A stretch of 56,743 bases of DNA from Candidatus Zhuqueibacterota bacterium (GCA_016934825.1 JAFGSB010000032.1:1-56743); one strand, 5' to 3'. Positions 9,082-18,994 are shown, counted from the first letter of the stretch. A program made the numbers and translations. Notes: generated from the letters alone by a model not told the origin.

Positions 9082-9483
9082 ATGTTTATAGTATTGTTAA
9101 TTATCACTTTTCTGATTTCATTGTTGGTGTGTTTTATTGTCGCCAGGATCTTTAACAAACCAATACAGGGTATATTAAACCGATTAATCGAGGACAGCAT
9201 AAGCGGAGCATGGCTGACTTATCTGAAATTTGCCATTTATGTTGTCGGAATTTCCGCCGGAGTTGGTATATGGCAGTTGGAAAGATATATTACCCCGACC
9301 GCCTCCGAAGGCAACAATATTATAACTCTGAATACAAACCGCTGGACATTGGAGATTTACCGTACTATAATCGGCACCCTTCAGGGTATTGCCTGGCTGT
9401 TGCTGGTCTTTTTTGTCTTCGCACTTATCGCCTATGTTATTGTCCGGTTGGTTGAAATGAAAAAAGAAATTGGACATAAATAA
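9082..9483 (+). CDS. Small membrane protein of unknown function
   Basis: 133 residues with three hydrophobic segments: residues about 1-24, about 50-66, and about 98-122, followed by a charged C-terminus (RLVEMKKEIGHK). The frame is open further upstream (from 8926), but ATG 9082 has GGAGA 5 bases before it and begins directly with a membrane segment, so the shorter form is preferred. The family was not recognised. It ends three bases before the YwbE-like gene, so both are probably in one transcript. Confidence 0.65.
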   Translation: MFIVLLIITFLISLLVCFIVARIFNKPIQGILNRLIEDSISGAWLTYLKFAIYVVGISAGVGIWQLERYITPTASEGNNIITLNTNRWTLEIYRTIIGTLQGIAWLLLVFFVFALIAYVIVRLVEMKKEIGHK

Positions 9484-9486
9484 ATT

Positions 9487-9714
9487 ATGGACTATAATAT
9501 AAGAGACAACATCAAACCCGGTTTGCCGGTCAGTATCGTTCTGAAAAAGGACCAGCGCACCGGCAAACGGACTAACGGGCTTGTAAAGGATATCCTGACT
9601 AAATCCCCGCGACACAGCCGCGGCATCAAGGTCCGGCTGGAAAGCGGCGAGATCGGCCGGGTATGTGAAATATTGGATTCTCAGGACGAACCGGGTGACT
9701 CGTCCACACCATAA
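9487..9714 (+). CDS. YwbE family protein (DUF2196)
   Basis: A 75-residue basic protein. The segment GLPVSIVLKKDQRTGKRTNG followed by VKDILTKSPRHSRGIKVRL and GEIGRV is the full hallmark of the YwbE/DUF2196 family, whose function is unknown. The length is normal. It follows the small membrane protein gene by three bases. Confidence 0.88.
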   Translation: MDYNIRDNIKPGLPVSIVLKKDQRTGKRTNGLVKDILTKSPRHSRGIKVRLESGEIGRVCEILDSQDEPGDSSTP

Positions 9715-9747
9715 AATGGAATTATACATGGAAATTGAATTCACCTA

Positions 9748-10488
9748 ATGTCAGCACGTGTTTGTATATACTTTTATAGTATTTCCCTGCTGTTGAGTTG
9801 CGGCAGGTCGTACGATCATATACCGCCGCGACAAGTGACCGCCGGTGAAATTCATTTTCAGGGGACGCAGGGAGAACCTGTCCAAAACACCTTTCTTTAT
9901 TCCGTGCCGCAAAACTACGATCCGGGGAATTCATATCCAATGATCGTTACACTGCATGGCGGCGGCAGTAACGCCACGGCGTTCCACGATTTATGGAAAT
10001 CGACGACCGACTCGCTTGGATTTGTCCTGCTGACGCCCCGGGGCGACGTCGAAAACGAAACAGGAATCGGCCGGAGATGGGGAGAAAATGCGGAACGTTC
10101 CGTGATGATATCGATTGATATTGTCCGGAAAGCCGCACATGTCGATCCGGGACGTATTTATATTGCCGGATTTTCATCAGGGGGCAAAACGGCATATTAT
10201 TTGGGCCTGAAATGCGCTAACCTGTTTCACGGATTCGCGGCGCTGGGCGCTCCTTTGGAAAAAAATGTGTTCCACAAGAACAAAATTTTCCCGAACAAAC
10301 AAAAAATATATATCGCACATGGCTCGCTGGAAACACAAATCGCGGAAAAATCCACACCCGTTATCGATGAATTAAAAAACCATGGAGCCGCAGTCGAATA
10401 TGTTCAGTATCAGGGCATCGGTCATACATTACCCGAACCGAAAGAACACGAACTGGGGCGTATTTTAAATTATCTGGACACTCAATAA
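9748..10488 (+). CDS. Alpha/beta-hydrolase lipoprotein, esterase/depolymerase-like
   Basis: 246 residues resembling LpqC/PHB-depolymerase-like esterases. A short hydrophobic N-terminus ends in a lipobox (LLLSC), so it is probably lipid-anchored. HGGGSN forms the oxyanion region, GFSSGG contains nucleophile Ser143, and GHTLPEP near the C-terminus supplies the catalytic His. GIGRRWGEN sits between, as in feruloyl-esterase-like members. The natural ester is unknown. No strong ribosome-binding site is seen before the ATG. The next gene starts about 45 bases downstream. Confidence 0.78.
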   Translation: MSARVCIYFYSISLLLSCGRSYDHIPPRQVTAGEIHFQGTQGEPVQNTFLYSVPQNYDPGNSYPMIVTLHGGGSNATAFHDLWKSTTDSLGFVLLTPRGDVENETGIGRRWGENAERSVMISIDIVRKAAHVDPGRIYIAGFSSGGKTAYYLGLKCANLFHGFAALGAPLEKNVFHKNKIFPNKQKIYIAHGSLETQIAEKSTPVIDELKNHGAAVEYVQYQGIGHTLPEPKEHELGRILNYLDTQ

Positions 10489-10534
10489 CTGTTTGAGTAA
10501 TACGCTTTTTAAACCTGAAAAAATTGAGGTTTTC

Positions 10535-12601
10535 ATGCGTAAATCAAAAAATTATAGATTAAATATCATTTTGTTGTTTGTGTTTTTATTTTCAATAAAT
10601 ATTGTCCAGGCCTGGGAAACGGCAACGCCGGACCAGGCAGGCATGAACATTAACAAACTGATACAGGCCCGCGACTACGCGCTGACCGGCGGAGGTTCCG
10701 GCTGCATTATCCGCGGCGGCAAACTGATTTTATCCTGGGGCGATTTGGATACGCTTTACGATTTAAAATCCTCCACCAAATCAATCGGTCTGACCGCGCT
10801 GGGCCTGGCCCTCGATGACGGTTTAATGTCACTGAATGAGCGCGCGCAAACCTGTTTGCAGGAAATCGGTATCCCGCCTGAGGAAAACGGTCAGACCGGA
10901 TGGCTGGAAAAGATCACCATCCGGCATCTGGCGACGCAAACGGCGGGATTCGATAAACCGGGGGGCTGGAGCCGGTTATTGTTCGCCCCCGGTAGCAAAT
11001 GGGCCTACAGTGATTGCGGACCGAACTGGCTGGCCGATTGTATGACCGTCGCTTTCAAAGAGGACCTCAAAACCGTTCTGTTCCGGCGCGTGTTTTCCAA
11101 ACTCGGCATCTCGGAAAACGACCTGACGTGGCGAAATAACGCATACCGGGAGGACACGATTTATGGTTTTAAACGCCGGGAACTGGGGTCCGGTATAAAA
11201 GCGAATATTAAAGCCCTGTCGTTAATCGGCTATTTGTACCTGCGCGAGGGGACCTGGCAGGGCAGGCAGCTTTTACCCAAGGAGTTCGTCCGGATGGTCC
11301 GGCAGACGCCGGCGGATGTGAACGGACTGCCGGTGACCAATGATCCGACCATACAATTTGAAAACGCTTCCGGCCATTACGGATTATTATGGTGGAACAA
11401 TAACGACGGCACCCTGAAAGGCGTTCCGAAAGACGCATACTGGTCATGGGGTTTGTACGACAGTTTTATTTTTATAATCCCGAGTCTGGACCTTGTCATA
11501 ACACGGGCGGGCAAAAGCATCCCCGGGGACAGGAGTCCGAGCAATTATAAAATAATCGAACCTTTTTTGCGGCCTGTTGCCGAATCGGCGGCGGACGGGG
11601 CACCGTACCCGCAGAGTAAATACATCACCAGTCTGGTCTGGGATTCCACAATCGTCCGCGACGCGCAGGGAAGCGACCTGTGGGTATCGACATGGACGGA
11701 TGACGACCAGATCTATACGGTATACGGCGACGGCTGGGGATTTTTACCCCGTGTCCCCGACAAGCTCAGCCAGGGATTCACGAAAATAAGCGGTACTCCG
11801 CAAAACTATAAGGCCGTGAATATCCGTTCGGGAACCGGTGAAACCACCGGGGACGGCAAAAAAGGCAAAAAAGCCAGCGGCCTGCTTATGGCGAACGGTA
11901 CATTGTATATGTGGGTAAGGAACGCGAACCAAAACGGCGAACAAAGTCAGCTTGCCTGGAGCAGGGACCACGCAAAAACATGGACATGGAGCGACTGGAC
12001 TTTCCCGGAGTTCGGCACGATGTGCTTTGTCAATTTTGGGAAAAATTATTCGGACGTCCCGGAAGAATTTGCCGGTTTCGTGTACATTCTTTCGTCCGAC
12101 GGACCCGGCGCGTATAATGAAGCGGACAGGGTTATATTGTTACGCGTTCAGCAGAACAGGATCACGGACAAATCGGCTTATCGATATTACTCCGGTACGG
12201 ATGAACAAGGCATCCCGGTATGGAGTGAAAACATTACCGACCGTCAGCCGGTATTTTCTTTTCCCGGCGGCTGCAACCGTATGGATGTCACTTACCATCC
12301 CGGTTTGCAAAGATTTTTGATGACCATGCGCGGCCGGGGTATCGCCGGAGGCGTGAATCATTTTAGCATCTACGAAGCGCCGCAGTTATGGGACCCCTGG
12401 AAAACTGTTTACTATACGCAAAACTGGCAGGGAAAAACCATGACGGAATTGCCGGGCAACGGCGGCTGGGGTGAGAGCGCGCACATACCTGCAAAATGGA
12501 TAAACGGTGACGATAACTCCTTTTACCTCATTTTCGCCGGCGATGATTGTTTTTCACTGCGAAAAGCATACCTGACCGTCGCGGCGCGCCCGCATGATTG
12601 A
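10535..12601 (+). CDS. Secreted serine beta-lactamase-fold protein fused to a DUF4185-like domain
   Basis: 688 residues. The frame is open from a TTG at 10493, but ATG 10535 starts at a proper signal peptide (cleavage near NIVQA-W). Residues about 30-350 are a beta-lactamase/transpeptidase-like fold (class C, esterase EstB type): the SxxK motif is SSTK at 79-82, and YSD stands where YxN is expected. Residues about 370-688 have repeated Trp- and Asp-rich blades (VSTWTDDDQIYTVYGDGWG, AWSRDHAKTWTW) as in DUF4185-type five-bladed propellers. The likely role is a periplasmic or surface hydrolase. It meets the next gene tail-to-tail with only two bases between stop codons. Confidence 0.75.
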   Translation: MRKSKNYRLNIILLFVFLFSINIVQAWETATPDQAGMNINKLIQARDYALTGGGSGCIIRGGKLILSWGDLDTLYDLKSSTKSIGLTALGLALDDGLMSLNERAQTCLQEIGIPPEENGQTGWLEKITIRHLATQTAGFDKPGGWSRLLFAPGSKWAYSDCGPNWLADCMTVAFKEDLKTVLFRRVFSKLGISENDLTWRNNAYREDTIYGFKRRELGSGIKANIKALSLIGYLYLREGTWQGRQLLPKEFVRMVRQTPADVNGLPVTNDPTIQFENASGHYGLLWWNNNDGTLKGVPKDAYWSWGLYDSFIFIIPSLDLVITRAGKSIPGDRSPSNYKIIEPFLRPVAESAADGAPYPQSKYITSLVWDSTIVRDAQGSDLWVSTWTDDDQIYTVYGDGWGFLPRVPDKLSQGFTKISGTPQNYKAVNIRSGTGETTGDGKKGKKASGLLMANGTLYMWVRNANQNGEQSQLAWSRDHAKTWTWSDWTFPEFGTMCFVNFGKNYSDVPEEFAGFVYILSSDGPGAYNEADRVILLRVQQNRITDKSAYRYYSGTDEQGIPVWSENITDRQPVFSFPGGCNRMDVTYHPGLQRFLMTMRGRGIAGGVNHFSIYEAPQLWDPWKTVYYTQNWQGKTMTELPGNGGWGESAHIPAKWINGDDNSFYLIFAGDDCFSLRKAYLTVAARPHD

Positions 12602-12603
12602 TT

Positions 12604-13749
12604 TTACACCAACACCTCTTCGGCAAGAGAGGCCGTTTTATATTCCAGGACAAGGTTATCCATCAGTTCTTTGACCGAAACTATTTCATTCACCCGCCAT
12701 GCATTGGCACCGGCGAATACGAATCCATCCTCCAGAAAACCCTGCTTTGCATTGGTCAGCGCCATGCCGATACAGTATGGCGCTTCCCTGAAATCACAGG
12801 TACGCAAACATTTCCACGGACATTTAAAGGGTTTTTTCTCTCCTGCGGATACATCCTGTAAAAAAGTATTTCGAATCGCGCGGCCCGGCAGACCTACGGG
12901 ACTGTCAATAATGATAATATCCTGTTCCCGGGTATTGAGATATGCCTTTTTGAACCGTATATCGGCGTCACACTCGTGAGTGCCGACAAAACGGGTGGCC
13001 ATTTGCACACCACGTGCTCCCAGTTGCAGGAATTTAAAAATATCCGCGCCCGTAAAAATCCCACCGGCGGCGATCACGGGGATGGCCCTCCCGGCCTGTT
13101 GTTCAAAAGGCTGCACCGCGGTTATCACATCCGTAACCAGATGCTCAAGGGCAAACGCCGGATCCGTTAACTGTACTTTTTTGAATCCCAGGTGGCCGCC
13201 GGCCATAGGTCCTTCAACCACGAATGCATCGGGCAAACAATTTTGTTTCAGCCAGGATCGGCAAATCAAATTCGCAGCACGGCCGGATGAAACAATGGGT
13301 ACGATGCGCGTCGAGCCCTCGCGTAACCGCTCGGGCGTGATTATTTGGGGGATTTTAAGGGGTAATCCCGCGCCCATAAACACCATGTCGGCCCCGGCGT
13401 CCAGCGCTGTAAGTAATAACGATTCATGGTCCGACAGGGCGATCATAATATTGACGCCGATAATACCGCTGCTCTTTGTCCTGGCAAGTTGAATTTCCCG
13501 TTTCAGCGCCCGTGCGTTGGCCTCACGAAAATGCCTGTTAAAATCGGGTTCCAACATGCCGATTCCCGCTGTTGCTATAACACCGATGCCGCCTGTATTG
13601 GCCACGGCCGACGCCAGTCCCGACAATGAAACTCCCACACCCATTCCACCCTGTATGATCGGCAACCGGGCCGTTAGTTTTCCTATATGTAATTCAGGCA
13701 GTGATTGCTCATCCATTTTTATTTTCCCTTCCGTATTATCGATATTCAT
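12604..13749 (-). CDS. Nitronate monooxygenase-like FMN oxidoreductase
   Basis: 381 residues of the 2-nitropropane dioxygenase/YrpB TIM-barrel family, which bind FMN and oxidise nitronates or related carbanions. Seen are PIIQGGMGVGVS near the N-terminus, VVEGPMAGGHLGF in the middle, IPVIAAGGIFTG and GARGVQMATRFVGTHEC. The C-terminal part has a four-cysteine cluster (C-PWK-C-LRT-C...C) shared with a subgroup of this family. An alternative start is the internal ATG at 13716, preceded by GAAGGG at good spacing. It is transcribed alone and convergent with the preceding gene. Confidence 0.85.
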   Translation of the reverse strand: MNIDNTEGKIKMDEQSLPELHIGKLTARLPIIQGGMGVGVSLSGLASAVANTGGIGVIATAGIGMLEPDFNRHFREANARALKREIQLARTKSSGIIGVNIMIALSDHESLLLTALDAGADMVFMGAGLPLKIPQIITPERLREGSTRIVPIVSSGRAANLICRSWLKQNCLPDAFVVEGPMAGGHLGFKKVQLTDPAFALEHLVTDVITAVQPFEQQAGRAIPVIAAGGIFTGADIFKFLQLGARGVQMATRFVGTHECDADIRFKKAYLNTREQDIIIIDSPVGLPGRAIRNTFLQDVSAGEKKPFKCPWKCLRTCDFREAPYCIGMALTNAKQGFLEDGFVFAGANAWRVNEIVSVKELMDNLVLEYKTASLAEEVLV

Positions 13750-13997
13750 ATCCCGTTACCGGTTTTTATAATTTTTACCATTAACAATATACAAATATTT
13801 CTGCTAGAGTTTTGTAAAAGTAATGTAAAAGCTGACGTACGGCAGAGGTATACAGTTTTTACGTTAACTTTCAGGCGATGGGGGGATAACGAAAGCCGAC
13901 ACGCGAAATGTCCCGACAATCAGCCCGGCAAGATAAATTATTTTTATATTTCATTAAAAACACCTATTATTAATAAAAACATGGACCCGGAAATAAA

Positions 13998-14465
13998 ATG
14001 AAAAATAACAAAACAAACCTGAACAAAGTCGCGGAAAAATATTTATACGATCATATTCCGATAACCCGGCATCTGGGGGTTTCCGTCACATGTTATGACG
14101 GGCAATCCATCAATCTGTCCGCCCCCCTTTCTCCCAATATCAATCACCAGGGGACGGTATTCGGCGGCAGTCTGGTGACGGTCGCTATACTGGCGGGATG
14201 GACTATTCTGCACCTCAAACTCATGTCGGCAAATTTAAACTGCCGTCTGGTTATTCAAAAAAGTATGATGGACTTTAAAAAACCGGTGTTGTCCGATTTT
14301 AACACAAAGTGTGTTTTCCCGGATCAGGATGAATGGTCAAAATTCATAAACACATTAACCCAAAAAGGAAAAGCCCGGATGAATCTGGTATCCGAAATTT
14401 ATGACGGGTCGAATCTGGCCGGAAAACACACCGGGACCTATGTTGCCGTAATGAACAAAGAATAA
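13998..14465 (+). CDS. Hotdog-fold thioesterase, YiiD C-terminal type
   Basis: 155 residues. The segment NHQGTVFGGSLVTVAILAGW is the hallmark of the YiiD_C putative thioesterase domain (hotdog fold), followed by VIQKSMMDFKKPV. Such proteins probably hydrolyse acyl-CoA or acyl-ACP thioesters; the substrate is unknown. Full-length YiiD also has an N-terminal acetyltransferase domain that is absent here. A GGAAA sequence precedes the ATG. It is divergent from the nitronate monooxygenase gene. Confidence 0.8.
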   Translation: MKNNKTNLNKVAEKYLYDHIPITRHLGVSVTCYDGQSINLSAPLSPNINHQGTVFGGSLVTVAILAGWTILHLKLMSANLNCRLVIQKSMMDFKKPVLSDFNTKCVFPDQDEWSKFINTLTQKGKARMNLVSEIYDGSNLAGKHTGTYVAVMNKE

Positions 14466-14850
14466 ATCATCGACTTTCCCTTGATATCACTTTCCTGGGG
14501 AACTGCCAACGCCCCGGGGCGTGGACATGACAATTCGTCAAGTTTAGTCCGGTTTTCAAATTAATAAAATGTGCCGTTATTTGTGCCCTGTCCTGCGAAT
14601 TTGCTAAATAAGCGTCAAATATCTCTTACACCCTCCAATAACAATTGATTTCATAAAATTTTGATATATTTATTACACGAATGGTACAGGATTTGCCTTC
14701 ATAAAATTGTTTTGTAAACCATATACCCTGGTGGGTGTTCCTAAATATTTTTGGGGTGTATACAGTCCTCCTGGATTGTAATCATGTAAAAATGGTGAAA
14801 GGCAGGCATTAATTCACATTCTGCAGTTAAATATTAATATGGAGTAGCAA
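14466..14850. other. Intergenic region before the LRR gene
   Basis: No gene is seen. A 7-bp hairpin with one G-T pair (CCTGGGG 14494-14500 / CCCCGGG 14512-14518) lies 30 bases after the thioesterase stop and may help termination, although no T tract follows. The rest is AT-rich and presumably carries the promoter of the LRR gene. GGAG precedes ATG 14851. Confidence 0.45.
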
Positions 14851-17499
14851 ATGAAAAAGATTCTGGTTTTTATCGTGTTGCTTTTACCGGTTGTGTCATA
14901 TTATTCGGCTGTAAATACATACGCTGCGGAAGATAGTCCGCCGGTTGGAGTGATTGAAACTCCTGAAAACAACTCTAACGTCCGGGGTACTGTTCAGATA
15001 ACGGGATGGGCCGCTGATGATAACAGCGGATTACAAATAAAAATATACCGTCAGGACGGTGCATCCCTGGTTTTTATTGGCGACGCCTGTTTTGTTGAAG
15101 GTATACGGCCCGAAATCGAACAGAGCTATCCGAAACCGCAGTATTACAGCGGTGGCTGGCAGTTTATGCTGCTGACCTATTTTTTGCCCAACCAGGGCAA
15201 CGGGGCCTATACATTACATGTTGTCGCACACGACGCCGCCGGGCAGCAGGTTATCCTGGGCACAACAAATATTATTTGTGACAATGCCAACTCGGCCAAA
15301 CCTTTTGGAATGCTGGACACACCCGCGCCGGGAGGAATAATTAACGGGACATCTTTTAAAAACTGGGGCTGGGCCCTGACTCCGCAGCCCAATTCAATTC
15401 CAACGGACGGCTCCACAATTGATGTTTTTGTGGATAGTATTAATATCGGCCATCCCTTATATAATATTTACAGGACGGACATAGCAGCTATGTTCCCTGG
15501 ATATGATAATTCCAACGGCCCCGTGGGATATTTTCACCTTAATACTTTACAATATAAAGATGGCCTTCATACAATCTACTGGAGTGTAACGGATTACGCA
15601 GGAAATACAAATACTATCGGGGACCGGTATTTCAGGATCCAGAACGGCCCGGAAATCGATATCCGGGGTAACAACAACTCTATCGCCAGCAGTGATACTA
15701 TCCCCTCCGGAGTCAGCAACACCGATTATGGAAATGTCGTGACAGACGGACGCATGCTGACCAAAACATTCGCTATTTTTAATACGGGCGCCTCGGATTT
15801 GCACTTGACCGGTTCACCGGTCGCTACGGTGAATGATGAAAATTTTAAAATAAAAAATCAACCGCCCGACGTTATAGCGGCGTTCGATACCGCCTTTTTC
15901 GATATTACTTTTCAACCTGCCGCAACGGGTCTAAAAACAGCTCTGGTCGAGATAAAAAGCGACGACGCCGACGAAAGCACCTATATATTCGGTGTGCAGG
16001 GTTGCGGTATATTAAATACGGATTCTCTCGCCCTTGTAGCCCTGTATGACAGCACCAACGGCGAAAACTGGAAAAACAATACAAACTGGCTCTCGGGACC
16101 GGTTGCAACATGGTACGGAATTACCGCATCCGGTTACAACGTGACGGCTATAAATTTAAGAGACAATAACCTGTCCGGCTACCTGCCGGCGGAAATCGGC
16201 GATCTGACACAACTGACAGTTTTGAATTTAAATATGAACCAACTGAAGGGCGAAATACCTGCCGAACTTGGCAATCTTGTTAATTTAACAAATTTAAACT
16301 TGGGTAACAACCAACTGGCGGGCGGTTTTCCATTGTTTGTAACAGATTTTGTTTCTTTACGTGAATTGAATCTGAAAAACAATCAAATAACCGGCGGCAT
16401 ACCGGCGGAGATCGGTAATTTATCCGGTTTAACGGAATTGCTGCTTGACGGCAACGAGTTGGACGGCGAAATTCCCATACAATTATGGACGCTGATGGAA
16501 TTGCAGCGTCTGGAATTAGATGGTAATCACCTTTCCGGTTCTTTGCCTACAGATATCGGGAACCTGATCAAATTAAGTTTTCTGGAACTCGACGGAAATG
16601 AATTCACCGGCAGCATCCCCGCGGAAATAGGTCAATTAACGGGACTGTACACATTATTGCTTTGCCGGAATCGATTTTCTGGATCCATTCCAGCGGAAAT
16701 TGGTTATCTGACCAACCTTCAAGAATTGGAGTTAAATAATAATATATTGTCCGGGGGCGTCCCCGCCGAATTGATAAATTTAACCAATTTGTACGAGTTA
16801 TGGATTTATAACAATCAATTGACGGATTTACCCGGCCTGTCATCCTTACCCGCGCTAAGCGATTTTTGGGTCCAGAATAACCAGTTCACGTTTGAGGATA
16901 TTGAACCCAATGCCGGGGTCCCCGGGATTATTTACGCGCCGCAGGATAGTGTCGGGAGTAAACAGGATACTGTTTTAGCGGCCGGTACGAAAATAACATT
17001 TTCGGTTGCCGTCGGCGGCAGCGCCAATGTTTATCAATGGATGAAGGACGGAATCGGTTTACCGGATTCGGACAGCAGCAGCCTTACTATCGCGGCAGCG
17101 GCGCAGTCCGACGCCGGAGATTATATCTGCAAAATCACCAATCCCATCGCGCCTGCCCTGACACTTTACAGCAGGCCGGTCCATATGACGGTAATCGGTG
17201 AAACAGATATCGAAAAACAGGCGGAACAAATACCCAAAGAATTCGCATTACGGCAGAATTACCCGAATCCGTTCAATCCGTCGACAAAAATTTTGTACGA
17301 AATACCGATGACCGACTATGTATCTTTAAAGATTTATGATATACTGGGTCGGGAAGTAGCAACCCTGATCAGCGGAAAACAGGCGGCCGGGATTTTTGAA
17401 ATTGAATGGAACGCAGGTGATTTGCCCAGCGGTATCTATATATGCCGATTCGAGTCGGCAGAGTATAGCAGATCCATGAAGCTGGTACTGCAGAAATAA
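14851..17499 (+). CDS. Secreted leucine-rich-repeat protein with C-terminal sorting domain
   Basis: 882 residues. Signal peptide (about 1-25). Then a Big/Ig-like module beginning GVIETPENNSNVRG, a second Ig-like part, a choice-of-anchor/ASPM-type module (about 265-390), and some 9-10 plant-type LRRs (about 420-690) with repeating NLxGxIPxEIGxLxxLxxLxL units. An Ig-like domain follows (about 700-790) with SDAGDYICK. The C-terminus has NYPNPFNPSTKI and LKIYDILGREV, a FlgD-like/type IX sorting domain. It is probably a surface adhesion or binding protein; no enzyme motif is seen. Confidence 0.88.
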   Translation: MKKILVFIVLLLPVVSYYSAVNTYAAEDSPPVGVIETPENNSNVRGTVQITGWAADDNSGLQIKIYRQDGASLVFIGDACFVEGIRPEIEQSYPKPQYYSGGWQFMLLTYFLPNQGNGAYTLHVVAHDAAGQQVILGTTNIICDNANSAKPFGMLDTPAPGGIINGTSFKNWGWALTPQPNSIPTDGSTIDVFVDSINIGHPLYNIYRTDIAAMFPGYDNSNGPVGYFHLNTLQYKDGLHTIYWSVTDYAGNTNTIGDRYFRIQNGPEIDIRGNNNSIASSDTIPSGVSNTDYGNVVTDGRMLTKTFAIFNTGASDLHLTGSPVATVNDENFKIKNQPPDVIAAFDTAFFDITFQPAATGLKTALVEIKSDDADESTYIFGVQGCGILNTDSLALVALYDSTNGENWKNNTNWLSGPVATWYGITASGYNVTAINLRDNNLSGYLPAEIGDLTQLTVLNLNMNQLKGEIPAELGNLVNLTNLNLGNNQLAGGFPLFVTDFVSLRELNLKNNQITGGIPAEIGNLSGLTELLLDGNELDGEIPIQLWTLMELQRLELDGNHLSGSLPTDIGNLIKLSFLELDGNEFTGSIPAEIGQLTGLYTLLLCRNRFSGSIPAEIGYLTNLQELELNNNILSGGVPAELINLTNLYELWIYNNQLTDLPGLSSLPALSDFWVQNNQFTFEDIEPNAGVPGIIYAPQDSVGSKQDTVLAAGTKITFSVAVGGSANVYQWMKDGIGLPDSDSSSLTIAAAAQSDAGDYICKITNPIAPALTLYSRPVHMTVIGETDIEKQAEQIPKEFALRQNYPNPFNPSTKILYEIPMTDYVSLKIYDILGREVATLISGKQAAGIFEIEWNAGDLPSGIYICRFESAEYSRSMKLVLQK

Positions 17500-18304
17500 A
17501 ACCGATAACCTGTCGGACAAATGTTTACACAGGAGCGACGTGTTTGCTGGCGTTGCTCCTGATTTGTGTTAGTACTCGATAAAACAAAATTTTCGGCATA
17601 GCTGGCTTATCTGACACTGGATTTTCCTCAAAATAAAAATTTACCGGAATTACCAACTTACCGGTATCCGCCGGGTCCCGCATCGTGGTCATTGAGCGTA
17701 AGCAGAAATGACTCAAGCACTTATCGCGAAAAGACCATGTATCCAATAATAATTATAAAAATAGATGGGTTTTTACTTAAAAGCCGGGAACATATTATAT
17801 TTTATAAGGTTAAATTTTTTAAAAACCATGAACAAGTTAACTTTTAAAACAAATACAATTCTATAGGAGCAAGTATGAAATAATTTTGGATTACGATTAA
17901 CTATTTGAAATTTGTTAAAACGAAAAAAATTTCAAATACGGAAAATTGTCAAGACTAAAATACAGCAAACAAAAAACTTATTTTTAGTCAAATCAATCTA
18001 CTACGAAATACCCATGGGAAAGTAAAAAATTACAACTTGCAAGATGTTTAAGAAAACATTACAAACGTCATTAAAAATATCAACATTATTATTCTCGCTC
18101 TATAAATATTTGATATGTTTTTTACTACGCAAATATGCTCTGAAAATCCGAATCAGTATCGCCGGAATTTGTATGCAGGTATTATTAAATTGAATTATTG
18201 TTGATAAAATCATATAAATGATTCCGACAGGACCAGAGAATTTCTCAAAAAAGATTGATTTGTCTTTAAATAAAATAAAATTAATAAAAATAAGGAATTA
18301 TCCT
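17500..18304. other. Long AT-rich intergenic region with hairpins and a two-codon ORF
   Basis: 17531-17560 is a 10-bp stem (AGGAGCGACG / CGTTGCTCCT) just after the LRR gene and may end its transcript. At 17865-17883 an ideal AGGAG is followed five bases later by ATG AAA TAA. A perfect 12-bp inverted repeat (TATTTGAAATTT / AAATTTCAAATA) lies at 17902-17938. The frame from 18218 into the barrel gene lacks a ribosome-binding site and is not counted as coding before 18305. Confidence 0.5.
17531..17560 (+). terminator. Hairpin after the LRR gene
   Basis: A 10-bp stem with one G-U pair and a 10-base loop, 31 bases after the stop codon. Only a loose T-rich stretch (GATTTGTGTT) follows, so termination efficiency is uncertain. 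Confidence 0.5.
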
Positions 18305-18982
18305 ATGAAAATCGAAAAATTTGTTGTAATCCTGTTTGCTGTATTTTTGTTCTCCTCTTCATACCTTTACTCCCGGTCCCCATTTTCATTTGCCGTTTCA
18401 GGCGGTTACTCGCTATACGCTTTCGATGATGTTAACAATTTATTAAATAATATTGATCGGTCCGATATAAACGGCGGACTGGCTGGTGGATTAAATCTGG
18501 GCTATTTTATCAATTCCGCAATCAGTCTGAATCTCAGAGTCGGCGCACTGTTCGCGGAATCAAATGAGGATTTTTATATTACCGGAGAAGCAGGTCCCCA
18601 ACCGCTTGGTACCGGAGAAAGCAGTTACGCGTTTCGCTCGGTACCGGTCGGCGCCGGAGTGATTTATCATGTGCCGCTTAATTCTTTTACGTTAAACATC
18701 GGTGGTTTTGTGGACAAGCATTTTGCCGAACGAATAGTGGAAATCGACACCAAAGGTTTGGCAAAAGGGTATAAAAACAGCACTTCAAAATCCGCTATCG
18801 GATTTCATGGTTTTATCGGTCCCGAATTTGCCGTGAACGAGCATATGAGCCTCGCCGGTGAATTCGGATACCGTAATGCCGAGATAAAAAATTTTACAGG
18901 CGCGGAAGAATTCATTCCCGAAGAATTAACGGTTGATTTCAGCGGGACATATTTTGCCGCCTGGTTCCGGTACCGGTTTTAA
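18305..18982 (+). CDS. Predicted outer-membrane beta-barrel protein, OmpA/OmpW-like size
   Basis: 225 residues from ATG 18305, chosen because it has AAGGA upstream and starts the signal peptide (KFVVILFAVFLFSSSYLYS). The mature part alternates in amphipathic strands (FAVSGGYSLYAF, SLNLRVGALFAE, FTLNIGGFVDKHF, GPEFAVNEHMSLAGEFGYR) and ends in the aromatic C-terminus YFAAWFRYRF, the classical outer-membrane barrel signature. Function unknown. A strong hairpin follows the stop codon. Confidence 0.78.
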   Translation: MKIEKFVVILFAVFLFSSSYLYSRSPFSFAVSGGYSLYAFDDVNNLLNNIDRSDINGGLAGGLNLGYFINSAISLNLRVGALFAESNEDFYITGEAGPQPLGTGESSYAFRSVPVGAGVIYHVPLNSFTLNIGGFVDKHFAERIVEIDTKGLAKGYKNSTSKSAIGFHGFIGPEFAVNEHMSLAGEFGYRNAEIKNFTGAEEFIPEELTVDFSGTYFAAWFRYRF

Positions 18983-18994
18983 GTAATACATCTC

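Noticed and set aside
13705-14001. 98-codon frame between divergent genes
   Set aside because: Spans the promoter region and the opposite-strand start of the flavoprotein gene; composition is not protein-like.
14700-14850. G-rich leader before the LRR gene considered as a cyclic-di-GMP riboswitch
   Set aside because: The conserved core segments of GEMM-I and GEMM-II riboswitches are not found.
17525-17746. 73-codon minus-strand frame
   Set aside because: Covers the hairpin after the LRR gene, no ribosome-binding site or family pattern.
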